DNA from: Dimargaris cristalligena
Lineage: Eukaryota > Kickxellomycota > Dimargaritomycetes > Dimargaritales > Dimargaritaceae
Length of the DNA: 19,752 nt
Assembly: GCA_027576995.1 (NCBI GenBank)
Contig: JANBQC010000532.1
Coordinates: 1 to 19,752, forward strand
Reading direction: 5' to 3'
The notes under the pieces are model-generated. The model ran no database searches, was not told the origin of the DNA, and saw only the letters and a list, made by a program, of their open reading frames with translations. Of this stretch, positions 1-10,544 are shown one piece after another. A program made the position numbers and the translations under genes. How positions within the stretch are numbered: the stretch's first letter is position 1; the number at the start of each line of letters is the position of its first letter.

Positions 1-1628
1 CTTCCCTCCCTTTCTCTATTATTCATATGTCTTTTCATTTAGGCTTCCCCTTTCAAGTATAAATACTCCCCCTTACTGCCACCTCTTGGAACAGCAAGTC
101 TATCATCACCTTTCCCTTCTTATCATCTATATTTTTAAATAAAGTTCAGTTTTCAAGGATTTGATTTCAGTTCTTTACACCTTAGCTTATTTCTTACCCC
201 CTAATTTATCCTAATAAACCATATATATGCTCACCCCCCTTGTATTGACTAGTAAGTGTGCTCACTGCATGTCCCTTATGTATACCTGCATCTAGTAACC
301 TTTATTAGTTAGTACTATGCCCCCAACCTAACACTAGTAGCCCACTTAGTTAAGTCTAAGGCCCACTTACTATTAGAGGCCTATCCTTAGGACTCTTGAT
401 AAACTAAGAGTAGTTAGTCTGGGTAATACTAGTATAGTAAATGGTAAGAAAATGGGTAAATATGAGGGAAAACAGTGGGTTGGAGGAATATTAGGGGCAG
501 AAAAAGTATTCTTATAAACCCATTTTGGTAGGTGCTGGTTTGGGGGAATTATCAGTCTGAGATGCCAGTGGTAAGGTAAATTAAAAGGGGGTGGCTAGGT
601 TTAGGCATTGAATACCTATTTTATTATTGGCCTCTTCATGGTTACACTCTATTCCTAATCAAATCACTGGACATTCCTATTGTGTAGGATAAGCCAACCT
701 GATAGGACTGAGTCTTACCCTTGTTAGCTTCTTATAGCATACCCTATCATGCCACATCACTGTTCCAATGGTGATGTGTGATAACATAATGTTATACTAT
801 CCCCCCCTCTCTCAGTTGGCACTATTGGGCTTCACTCATATTTTGCTGTTGATGATTCTAAGGATACCCCTCTAATACTATCCTCACATAATAATTCTAC
901 CTTAAGTTGCTATCTGCCTATTCCTTAGTTTACACTTAGCTTACCTGTCCCAATAAACTCATTTATATGCCCACCCATGGTTTTCATAGGTGCCTTTGGC
1001 ATCTATTTACTGGCATTTTCCATTATAGTTTCCCTATTGAATAACTGCTGGTTAAGGCTACTTCTGACATTGAATTGAGAGAAGGCATACCTGTATAGAC
1101 TCTTCATTGGTATAGAAGCATCTAACCACCACAGTAATTCAGGTGGCTCACATGGTCTGAATATCTCCCTATTAGGCAAATATGCAGGGAGAGAGTGAGA
1201 AAAGAGACTTGCTAATACTTGCTTTCCCAAATGCAACTGGGAAATGTATGGTGTATGAGTGTCTGCCAGGGTGTATGTGCATACTTTACCTTTTGGCCCC
1301 CATCTATGTTCCCCCAGTTCCCTTGAGTTTTCCTCATTGGGGTGCTAATTAGAACAATGGTGTGATTCAAGACCACTTCAGAGATGTTTACATTAGTCAA
1401 AGATACCCCACTATCTCTTTGTATTGTCCACTCTTGGACTTGAGTCACTGGAGGTCGACTTTAGGGAGGTTTTTAGGGACTTTTATTGAAAGGAGGGGAC
1501 TTGGTATACCCTGTCCCATTCAAAACCAAAGTGTATCTGTGTCTCTCATTGGAGCAAGTCTGTATGGCATGGGTGAGCAGTATAGAGAGCAGTGGAGTAA
1601 CTAGTGATGCCTTGTCTTTTGAAAACTT
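1..1628. other. Gene-free, CpG-void AT-rich flank
   Basis: No CG dinucleotide occurs from 1 to 1455. The only one before 1629 is at 1456-1457, although C, G, TG and CA are all frequent. From 1629 onward CpG returns at ordinary density. No protein family is recognisable on either strand. Open stretches of about 80 codons on the minus strand (1718-1473, 1448-1212, 1236-1003) follow one another in different frames but resemble nothing I know. Loss of CpG with TG and CA retained is the usual trace of cytosine methylation followed by deamination. An old, methylated repeat or transposon is therefore the most likely content, but no terminal repeat was found to prove it. Confidence 0.6.
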
Positions 1629-3829
1629 CGATTCAGGCCAATGATGATAATTTGAACAAATAGGATGGAGATAGGCATTGGCGGCACAAATTTTTTCTCC
1701 GAATCTTTGCTTGGTCATTCAAATCTGGCAAGCTGGTCTGGCGGAGAGAGCCTATAAATTTATATTGAGTGCACAAGTTATATTAATTTGGGGGATGGGG
1801 AATGACGTCTGTAGTCCGATAGTTTGTGGAGGCACTATATAGCCTCGGTATCTGCATATATCAATAAACCGGCAGATATACTTGGTAGGGGCTGGAAAGT
1901 AAAGTGGTCGGACTACTGCAATAGCCACAGGTTCTTTAGGTCGCTATAAAACTAAGTAGCTGAGTAGGCTATGCAAAATTAGAAAAGAGGGGAAATACTG
2001 TAAAGAAATAATTTAATTATCCGTGAGGATGTTTTTTTTTTAATATGAGGAAGACTCATCTCGACTGTATATTGAAATGGCTGGTCTAACTGGCTAAATA
2101 CACAATCTCCCTTTTCGGTTGTCGGTTTTCATCAAAGACCCTGTATATAGCTGCGTTAGAAAGTTGCACATATATATTAGCTAAAGAGAAAGTTCGATGT
2201 TATACAAGATGAAAATAGGAAAGGGGGGAGGGAGGGGTTCAATCTGGCAGTATAACAACAAGTCCGTTGTATGAGGCCGATATTATAATTCCTGTGAGAT
2301 ACCCCACCTCCATTCCCTTATACATGCCATTCAAAAGCGGATATAGTTGGGTGGGTTTTACTTATATGCTAAATATACAGATAATATTTACTAATGTCAT
2401 ACCATTTTGGTTTTATAGTTGGAGCTTTCTAAGTCTGTAGATATTATGGCCTTCATATATCGTGAAAATAGTTGAAGTAGTATGATTCTCATATATTTGC
2501 AAAATAAAGTATGCTCTACCCCCCCTCTCCTTAATCCCATAGTATTGCGTGTTAGCCAGTATTACTCTTCCACCGCCAGCATCGGTGTGAATAGATAGGG
2601 GTATTGGGCATCATTTTCTTCTTGCTAAGTCTGTATGGGAGAGGTGCAACCCAGCTGTATAGCACAAAGTCCATTTGGCGGGACATTAATTACTATTTAT
2701 AAATAAATGCCCCGTCTATTTGTGCAAACATCTATCACTGCAAATTGTAAACCGGGATGTTGATTTTCTCCCCTCTGAAGGAAGCTCCGAGTCTTTTCTT
2801 CAGGGTACCAACCCCGATAAAGATATCGGGATTATGAAAATGTAAGTCGGATACACTATTGGTTAACTTGGTAAAGTACTAACTAAAACCCATTTTCAGG
2901 ATTTACAAAGCCTACATGCGCCTCAGTAAAACAAGGCAATTGTTGCCGAACATCCTAAACAAATAGAGCACCATTCTATATTAGTAACTGGGCTTAATGA
3001 CATTGGGTAAGTCTAGAGTGGTACGCTTTTTATAATAAACTTATCAATACCCCCTTGATATTCCTCCTGGAAGGCGGATTAGGCACTGGTGTCAACTGTA
3101 AAATATATTTAGTTGATATGTAGATTATTGGGTTGCTGTCACAGTCCACGGTGTATAGGCAGTAAGGAGATTGACGAGTGCTATGTCATACTCATTTAAC
3201 TTGAATCAAGGAGTTTACTGAAGCGGTTTTCCAGGGAGAGTTTTGCCCACTGTGACTCATACCAAGCACCCGATTGTCTGCATTACTACCTTATCAAATC
3301 ATTACACGGATATACTGGCAACGCTCTGGAGTGTTAATAACTAACTGTGAATAGTAATAGGTAGTGGAAGCTATGGAGTACACTTCATATAGTTATAAAT
3401 AAATAACACACACTCTCTCTATACACACATGTACTCTGTGTCTTTGTGAAGATGCTTTTAAGCTGTTTCGCGATTGCACACTACGCCAATTGACATTGAC
3501 ACTGTAACTTTAAATCTGGGGGACTCTGCAATGTAATTCAATTTCAGCCACGGTACTCGTCTCCACCTCATTATCACAGTAATACACCAGTGCCCGGTCT
3601 CTGCAATACATTCACTGGGCACTAGATTTGTAAAGTATAGATGGCGGCAAAGGAAATACTGATGGTCATGTGAATAGATTTAGTATCTGCTCTGCGGCTA
3701 AAGAAGGTTAATCTCCCGAGCCAGCGGGCTCACATGGATAGCGCGATCTGTGAGCCGGTGATTTCATCTTAGAACGAAGTGCAGGAACAAAAAGGGTAGG
3801 AGCCACTTGGAGATCTTTGTGAGGGTGTA

Positions 3830-3849
3830 CATATATAAATATATATATA
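3830..3849. repeat. TA-rich microsatellite
   Basis: A short imperfect TA-repeat run of about 20 bases lies in the gene-free region upstream of SEC2. It is simple-sequence DNA with no other visible role. Confidence 0.6.
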
Positions 3850-5147
3850 GGTGTGCGATGTTTAGGAGTGAGGAGAAGGATAACTAAGGTGTTGGGCTCC
3901 TACATGTGGGCGGACTAATAAGCATTGCAAGGCAATCCCTGGCTAAAACCCCCCTTTTACACCCTTTCATTACCAGTCAGGGGCATTGGGCATCCATACA
4001 AACATGTCCAGTTTAGGATGTCCACAGTCTCTTGAATGTCAGTGCTATAACATTGGGGGGCCAAAGACCATTTAGTGGGCGGCAGCTACTTTACCCCTGC
4101 AAGCATTCGTCTAGGTTTCGCAGTCGACTAACTAAATAGGCGAAGGGGAGAGGGGGTTCAATACTCGAGTGTAGTGGGACAATTGGTAAGATTTAGATCT
4201 AGCCCTGCGGTGGTGGGAGACAATGGTCCATAATGGGGGAGCGTATGAGGTCACCGTACATAGATAGCCGGTGCACCATAGTAGAGCCCTGGCTTATAGG
4301 GAGTAAAGGATGCGTTAAAGTATATTACGGTGTGCTCAATCAAACAGACCTAGTCGTTTAAGCCGAATAAGGGGGCGGTACATGTGGGAAATAATGCGAC
4401 AATGGCCGCAACACAGCCTTACTTGCCTTCTACAGCTGGTCTTGGGGGTTTGTTTTGGTTTTAGCAACCAGGGCAAGATTGTGGGAGGATTGTTTGGGTG
4501 GCTTGCATGTCGGGCGAACTAGTCCATACATTCATTATCTTACTTGGCCTTTACCAATGAGCTCGAGTGACTACTGGGTGCTTAAAGGCGTTGTGCAACG
4601 TATTACTTTAACGAGCCATCGAAGGGATGAAAATAAGTCGATACGCAACCCATTTAAATAGCAAAACATATACATACTTCATCACCAAAGGACCATTGAT
4701 CTTATTTTACCCAAAGCCGAGCCCACTCAGTTGAATGGGAACTGTAGCCTAGCCCAAGAGAAATAGAGGTCTCTCCCTATATGGCAGTGGCCTTAGATAC
4801 ACTTAACTGACACAGCTATTGTTGTTGTTTTGGATTCTACACGACGATGGGTAATCGAATCAGCCCACAGCCGTATGGTTGGCTAGTGAGTTTAGTACTG
4901 CGATTCCATCCCGCCAAGAAGGTATTTCCCCCTTTATCGACAGGGACACCTCCCCTTTGGATCTGTATTAAACTATATATACCCCACTCTGCCCCACTGG
5001 CATTCCCTGTCCGTTGTATTATTTCTCTAGGAACTATTCCCTCCTCTATCTAGTCTCGGTGCAGTCTATTTTTGAATGGCTATTCCCCCGCTCGAGCTCC
5101 ACCCGATTCCTCATTTTATTTACGAGTATTGATGTTCAATTTGCTAA

Positions 5148-5160
5148 TTTTTTTAAAAAA
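5148..5160 (+). promoter_or_regulatory. poly(dT:dA) tract upstream of SEC2, likely promoter element
   Basis: Seven T are followed directly by six A, about 200 bases before the SEC2 start codon, within a pyrimidine-rich stretch. Stiff poly(dA:dT) tracts commonly mark nucleosome-poor promoters in fungi. No clear TATA box was identified, so the assignment rests on position and composition only. Confidence 0.35.
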
Positions 5161-5361
5161 TACTTTTCTCTCTATTTTCTTTGATTAATTATCCACTCAA
5201 GCTTTACAACTTCCTCCTACAGAATTCAGGTGCACGCCGCCTACCCTCCCAGCCCGAGAGCACTACTCCATCCCCCTCTCCCAACATTATACGCCGTCGT
5301 CGGTCCCTGCGCCATTAAGAATCATTCTCAACAGAGAACTGAAGCATAAGGTTGCTCCAAA

Positions 5362-8300
5362 ATGATCGCCACATCCAACTTCTCGGACCTTCTCTTTGAA
5401 GGCGTCACTCACCTGGATACCCGTTCTGAAGACCTCGAAGCCGACCTGGGTGTAAGTGGATTCTATTTTTGCTAATCAATCGACCATCATCGACCTAATA
5501 TTTACATGTTGGGTCTCAGTCCAATATAAGGGAGGGTAGGTTATTCCGCCAGGGATCGGGCTGCCGCTGCCGCTTTACCGACCATGGCGGGACCTAGGAA
5601 GAACAAGTCGGAATTGTTTACATTTTAGAGTGTGGCAAGCGGCTCTTCCAGGGCGACTTATGGATGGCCACCGATGTCCAATAGAAGAAGGGCGGCGAAA
5701 CCTCCCGCATCCCTTTTGTGTTGCCATGCTGCTTGAATAATGAGCGGGTGGTACACATGTTGGAGCGGTTGGATTGGGGTTTACCAACTCCGCCCTTTTC
5801 CTCTAATTTGCATCGCCGTCCTAACCTGGCGGAATGGGTGGGTTGTTGTCGTGGTTTAGGCAAAACGAGGCGTATATCCCCAAGTGATGGGGGACAGTGT
5901 AGCCCCAATATCGAATTGCGCATGGCCCGCAACAAGCCACTCGATCCCTGTCATTATTTGACACATGTGAAGCAGCTAGTGAGTCTGGCTGGACTGGGCA
6001 ATGGGTATGGCCAGGGTTGGATAGGGCGTGTGGTGTGAATCGGTCAGTTGAGGACCCAGTTAGTGTCGCCCCTGTCGCTCAACCAGACCGAATCCACCTA
6101 ACCAGGCCAACCAGGCAGTGACCTAACCCCCTCACAGTCGCTTATTCCCCTAGCCCACAGCACTGCCTATTTCAGTGGCAACCTTCACTAAACACTGGCC
6201 TTAAGTGGGTGTGGGCACACTCCATGCCCGTCCAGTTATAGTTCCGCCGGGAGGACGGTTTCACTTCCATTTGGTTACGGCTGGAATCTCCTTTCCCTTC
6301 CTCGCCTTGGGCATGATGCCTATTGTTTACATTTTAGCCACACCAATCGCTCCATACTAATTTACTGTTCCAATTTACCATTGCTCCCCCCTCCCTGTGT
6401 ATACGTTTGTCCTACCTCACCTTTTCCTTGTCCAATGGCTCACCCACTCCACAGTGCCTTGAGGAAAAAATCCATCGCGAACGCCAGACCCACCAACTAA
6501 TCCTGGATGCCAAAAATGCCATGATTGACGCTCTGTATTTCAAAGCATGTCGCCTTGAATACGCTTCTAAAAAGGCCATGGCCATTCTCAGTGACACCCA
6601 GCCCTGGCTAGCCGGAGAATCGTCCGAACTGGAGGAAAATAGCCGGCCAACCCTGGGGCTTTCCAAACAGGTCCGCCGGTCGGTGGAATTGGCCTTGCGT
6701 TATCTGGAAGTGGGCCAAGTGCCTATTGAGGACGAGGAGGTGGAAGAAAGCCCGCTACTTGCAGTTGCTTCCGCGGACCGGTTTCTATTGGACACGTATG
6801 TGTCGGAGGACGAAGAAGACTGCTCCAGTGAAGAAAGCGAGATCTTCGAAAGTGTGGAAAACCTACCCGCGGCGCCATTATTAACTCTCGCGCCGGCGGT
6901 CGAGACTGCCAGTCACTCACTTACGCTCAAGTCTACACCCGTAAAGCCCGGCCCATCCCACCCACCGACCCCCGAAAGCATTAATGTGCCCTCGCCCGCT
7001 GGACCTCACACCCCCATGAACCACAATCAATCACAATCGGCCACCCACACCCCGATTCGGTCATCGGTGAGCCCGCGCAGTCCCTCCGACTGGACCCCCA
7101 TCCGAAACTCACCCGCCAGTTCATTTAGTCTGTCCTGCGGTGGCTCCCAGGATAGCGGCGCCTTAACCCCTAACAGCTGGATGTCCGATACGCCCTGCCG
7201 GTCAGTCAAATCGGACCGCTCGGGTCTCCAGGTTTCGTTCGCACCTTTGCCCATGACCTCCTTGTCTGCCACTCCGTCGCTTTATTCCCCTACCCATTCT
7301 ACCTCGACAAGTTCGAGTCTGGGATCGACGTCTTCCTGTGGGCAGTGCCGGCGGTCCATGGGTTTGATTAATACATGGCAAGAGGAGCGGGATACCCTCC
7401 GTCGGGGCATGGACGACTTAGCCTTCCAGTTGACCGAAGCCCACATTAAAGTTGATTACGCGGAAGACCAGTACCGTCGTTTGCGCGAACAGCTCAGTCC
7501 GCTCCATCAGAACCTTAAAACCTTTATGGTAAATCAGGGCCATTGTGCTGACCTGAAAACCCCCGTGGCTGGCTCAAAGTCTACCATCGCTTCGGTGGGG
7601 GCTCCCGAGTTCGCTTCCACCAATTCCGCCCCCGCTGATGGCTTATTCGCTGCCCTATCTAGCACGGTCTCATTCCCCACCAGCACCTCAATTTCCAACT
7701 TGTATTGTCCCGGTGTTTCCGCTCTAGAGGATGGTTTGGACGACAATGATTTAGCCAAGGTTGAGCATCTTACGGCTGGTATTATTGGCGATCTAAACAC
7801 CTGGGTCAATCTCCTCCATCAGGTGAGCGGTCGTTCCGGCTTAAACTCCCGCGATCGACTTCGGCGGTCGCAAAGTACCATATCGTTACGCTCTCCTTCT
7901 TCAGGGCCCTCCCGCCTGTCTATATCCCCCAATTTCTCTCTGATGGTATCTCCTCTCTCGTCGCCCACGCAGGAACTGGGCGCCTGGACCTCCCCTATTG
8001 ACCAACATTTCAAACTCAACGCCAGTCCAGCTGCTCCTCCCGTGCCCCGGGAGTCTTTAATTGACCCCTTCGGTGCCACTGACACTATGCTATACCTGGA
8101 CCGGCTCTTGTCCTACGATAAACGCAGCTCAAGCGGACCTCAGCGCACCACTCCCCCGGTCCCTACAGCCATGCTACCGGTCCGTCGGGAGTCCATTAAG
8201 CATTCCTCCCCCTCGCTTACGGTTCACCTTGACGCCATTACCTATACCGACTTCGCCAACTTTACCCTGGGCCTAGCTACCCGGGGTGCCCAGGAGTCTC

Positions 8301-9724
8301 TTTTATTAGATATTCATTCCGATTCACTGACCGTGGCCCAACACTGGAATCAGCTCCCCATGGCCTTCCAGATTGTGGAGGAGGATATCAAGCCCTGTCT
8401 TATGATTCCGGGCTCAGGGTCGGCCGCGGTGGCTCGTCACACGGGTAATCCCGTCACCAGTCACTGGTTGTCCCAAGCCTCGTCCCCATCTTCCGCTGCT
8501 TCCAATCCTAACCCGGCCCGCCTGTGCAAGGCTAATTTACTTGAAGCCATTTTGACCCAACGGTGCGAAATCATCGCCCGGTCCGGTGCTTCGTCCCCCA
8601 CGACCGAAACTTTCCCAGCTCCAAAGGCGGCGAAGCAGGGGGATGCCATTGTGCTACGTGGGTCGGCCAAGCAGCGAGTATCCATCCACGATATGTCCGT
8701 TGCCGGGACTGCCCTTCGCTCGCCCTGTACCGCCGTGTGTGCCCTATGTGGCCAGGAACGGGAATGCGAATACAAATTAAGCGTGCCCCGCCGGGCGACT
8801 TCATCCAGCCGTGGCACTACGAGCGATCCGCTCACGCAGTTGGTTGGCCGAAATTCCCCCAAACTGAACTCTCCGGCCGATGGCCATTCAGCATCACCCG
8901 TTGGGGCCGGGGTCTTCGGTGGTTCCGGCACGTTAGGCAAGAGCTGGCGCGCCATTACCTCGGATTTGCGTTGGGGTCGCAAGGGTAAGTCGAGTGCCGT
9001 CCACCCTATGCCCACCCCGCACATCAGTCAGAATACGGGCTCGCCCCATCCCCCACCTAGCTCCTCCGCGACCACCCCCGCTGCTGGCGCCCATGACGAC
9101 GACCAGTGGGACACCCATTGTATTGATCGGTTCTGCCGGGACCGTATTGTGACGGTCTGTGATTTGGTCGGTTTCCTCTCGCACCTCTCCCGCGGCCTCT
9201 GGGACCACGCCCCTCTCATCAGCCGTTACGAGAAATTCGTTTGGCACCGGCAACGTATTAATTGGGCCCGCTTGGGCTGTCTCGCCATGCTGGAACCCGA
9301 GGAAAAATCGGCCGCGGTAGCATCCGGTACCAGCCAGGGTGAACCGTCGTCGGCAGCGACCGGAACCTCACCTACTACTGCTACTGCTACTAATATCCCC
9401 TGTTCCGGGACATTGGACGGGCCAAGGGGACGTGGCCACTCGCCCGGTTCGACGCAGGTGGGGGGAAGTGGTGGACCAGTCGTGTCCAATCCCCCAATGC
9501 GCCGCAAGTCCTCCCATTTTCTGTTATATGCCAAACGACCTCTGGCCAGCCAGCATCCCCTCCCTCCGTTACCGATGGCGATGAGCAATTCCCGCGATTC
9601 CCGGCGGCCAGCATCCCAGTCAACCCAGTTAACCGCCAATAGCTCCCGTCAACCCCGCGACCCTCAAACCGGAATTTGGTCCCGTACTAAGTTGGACGAT
9701 TGTCAAATTGTTTTGGTTCGTTAG
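5362..9724 (+). CDS. SEC2: Sec2/Rabin8-family Rab guanine nucleotide exchange factor
   Basis: Proposed product 1119 aa, from exons 5362-5451 and 6455-9724. Sec2/Rab3IP proteins load GTP onto the exocytic Rab (Sec4/Rab8) on secretory vesicles. The start ATG has an A-rich context and an in-frame TAA 15 bases upstream. Both exon ends are phase 0, and joining them gives one continuous coiled coil (about residues 22-75). A second coil follows a CxxC (C325, C328) at about 335-388; its QLTEAHIKVDYA stretch resembles the LFEEAHKMVREA core of the Sec2 exchange domain. The linkers are Ser/Pro-rich with many S/T-P sites. The C-terminal half holds the hallmarks of Rabin8/GRAB: EEDIKPC (near 673-678), CALCGQ with a third Cys (792, 795, 801), and the block at 919-973 (RIVTVCDLVGFL to WARLGCL). 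Family assignment rests mainly on this C-terminal region. It is less certain which coil performs exchange. Confidence 0.82.
5613..5628. repeat. Left copy of 16-bp direct repeat in SEC2 intron
   Basis: ATTGTTTACATTTTAG is repeated exactly at 6322-6337. The bases on either side of the two copies differ, so the identity is exactly 16 bases. It is a candidate target-site duplication bordering an inserted segment. Confidence 0.7.
5629..6321. mobile_element. Candidate 693-bp insertion in SEC2 intron
   Basis: This segment lies between two exact 16-bp direct repeats and looks more GC-rich by eye than the rest of the intron. Removing it with one repeat copy would leave a 294-nt intron, close to the 303-nt EMC1 intron. 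Overlapping open stretches exist on both strands (5718-6038 plus, 5935-5618 minus) but match no family I recognise. There is no poly(A) tail at either end and no clear long terminal inverted repeat. Only a 7-base inverted pair is seen (GTGTGGC 5630-5636, GCCACAC 6337-6343). A non-autonomous element or a repaired-break filler are both possible. Confidence 0.35.
6322..6337. repeat. Right copy of 16-bp direct repeat in SEC2 intron
   Basis: Exact copy of the repeat at 5613-5628, 709 bases downstream of it. It sits just before the TACTAAT branch-like site of the intron. Confidence 0.7.
6355..6361 (+). other. Putative branch-point sequence of SEC2 intron
   Basis: TACTAAT matches the fungal branch-point consensus TACTAAC at six of seven positions. 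No AG occurs between it and the chosen acceptor at 6453-6454, which supports that acceptor. Confidence 0.6.
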
Positions 9725-9783
9725 GGGCTTTTTATATATCTTACCAGCGATCCCTTATAGTTTCACTATATCTAACGCATCCA

Positions 9784-9800
9784 TTTTTTTTTAAAAAAAA
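9784..9800. repeat. T9A8 palindromic homopolymer tract
   Basis: Nine T run directly into eight A, 60 bases after the SEC2 stop codon. It could fold as a short hairpin or act as a nucleosome-excluding or cleavage-associated element in the 3' region. A similar T7A6 tract lies upstream of the same gene. Confidence 0.5.
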
Positions 9801-10495
9801 TACCCACAAACAAACACAACTCGTACTCAGTTGCCTTGAATCAAGCGCTTCTTTCGATTTTTTGCCACATTTTCTACATATTTCGCTGTGCTATTATGTC
9901 GGGCCTGGTTGCTCAACATACATGACATGGCGCATAGAGATATGGCAACTATCGTTATCTTTATATATATTTATATGCTCCTTTGTCATTTGCTGCATAT
10001 CCAATATCTTCATAACCACCATTTCTGCTACCAATCGGTCTTGAATCAACTTATTCAATCATTCCGACCAGCGTCGCCCATTCTTTCATTTATATTTCCC
10101 TTTGTATGTATGTATAAATAGCCTTTTATAAATATCAATAATCATCAACCTTGAGCTCTTCGTAGATAACTTTACAACCACGTATGACTCTCCAGCCGGG
10201 CGGCTGCCATTCTAGTTAATAGAGTGCAGAGATCACCCCATGATTCATCTTCCCAATAACAGCGACAAGTATAGCTGCCTGAAGATGGTTGTATAGTATA
10301 GTGTCAAATGACTTCAACCGAATTAACCTACTAGCATACCCGTTTAAGTATAATTCAAGGTTTATAGGGTAAAAGTAAAAAAAGTCAAGGTAAAAGCTAT
10401 GTTTTGGGAAAAATGTATACTTGGTAGAAAGAAGATCGACATGCATCAATTATTCGTGGATGAAGTCCAATTTGTTTGGGTGTAAATCAGGAGTT

Positions 10496-10521
10496 GAAGG
10501 GGGGGGGATGAGTCCCCCTTC
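10496..10521 (-). other. Hairpin in EMC1 3' untranslated region
   Basis: Arms GAAGGGGG (10496-10503) and CCCCCTTC (10514-10521) pair perfectly over 8 bases with a 10-base loop. On the minus strand it starts 23 bases after the EMC1 stop codon. It may be a 3'-UTR structural or processing element, or chance pairing within a G-rich run of nine. Confidence 0.4.
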
Positions 10522-10544
10522 TTCCATTTAACAAGCCATTCCAT

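Larger units (their letters stand above)
1629..5361. other. Long intergenic region with no recognisable gene
   Basis: About 3.7 kb upstream of SEC2 is rich in A and T and crowded with stop codons in all frames. CpG is present at normal frequency, so this stretch differs from the CpG-void flank before it. It contains short simple repeats (a CA/CT run near 3406-3420, a TA run at 3830-3849, a T run near 2031-2041) and a few short inverted repeats, for example arms at 3727-3734 and 3749-3756. No tRNA with convincing A and B boxes and no snRNA or rRNA signature was seen. Short open stretches such as 4455-4661 and 4847-5053 resemble no family. The last 300 bases probably include the SEC2 promoter. 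Confidence 0.5.
5452..6454 (+). other. SEC2: SEC2 intron 1, unusually long (1003 nt)
   Basis: The donor is GTAAGT at 5452-5457 and the acceptor is CCACAG ending at 6454. A TACTAAT branch-like motif lies at 6355-6361, and the acceptor AG is the first AG after it, in a pyrimidine-rich stretch. Flanking exon phases agree (0/0) and the coiled coil reads through the junction. The intron is several times longer than the 180-nt and 303-nt introns in the neighbouring genes. An alternative early acceptor at 5519 leads to a frame that stops at 5595-5597 with no phase-compatible donor before it, so an internal coding exon there is unlikely. Confidence 0.75.
9725..10544. other. Convergent intergenic region, SEC2 and EMC1 3' ends
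   Basis: An AT-rich 820-bp spacer lies between the stop codons of two converging genes. It should hold both 3' untranslated regions and polyadenylation sites, but no exact AATAAA was found on either strand, so the ends cannot be placed. It contains a T9A8 tract at 9784-9800 and a hairpin close to the EMC1 stop. Open stretches of up to 114 codons at 9700-10121 are not convincing coding sequence. Confidence 0.6.

Noticed and set aside
1003..1718. Chain of minus-strand open stretches in the CpG-void flank as a decayed transposase or other gene
   Set aside because: No catalytic motif or family similarity could be recognised, and the frames do not join into a plausible protein.
2219..2238. Possible G-quadruplex in a G-rich run
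   Set aside because: Only three G-tracts of three or more are separated by loops, so a canonical four-tract motif is lacking.
2178..2246. A-box-like TAGCTAAAGAG and B-box-like GGTTCAATC as a tRNA gene
   Set aside because: The T-stem does not pair and no acceptor stem can be formed.
3589..3623. 7-bp inverted repeat AGTGCCC / GGGCACT with a 21-base loop
   Set aside because: Short arms and a long loop are expected by chance in several kilobases of spacer.
5718..6038. 106-codon open stretch in the SEC2 intron as a nested gene
   Set aside because: It resembles no known protein and overlaps an equally long open stretch on the opposite strand, as expected by chance in GC-richer DNA.
6407..6454. 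Upstream extension of the long SEC2 open frame, starting at a TTG
   Set aside because: No ATG is present there and the frame runs through a good 3' splice site at 6454. Exon 1 at 5362-5451 gives a proper ATG and a continuous coil.
9700..10121. Open stretches of 114 and 77 codons after SEC2
   Set aside because: They overlap the SEC2 stop region and 3' spacer, are rich in low-complexity hydrophobic codons and show no family similarity.
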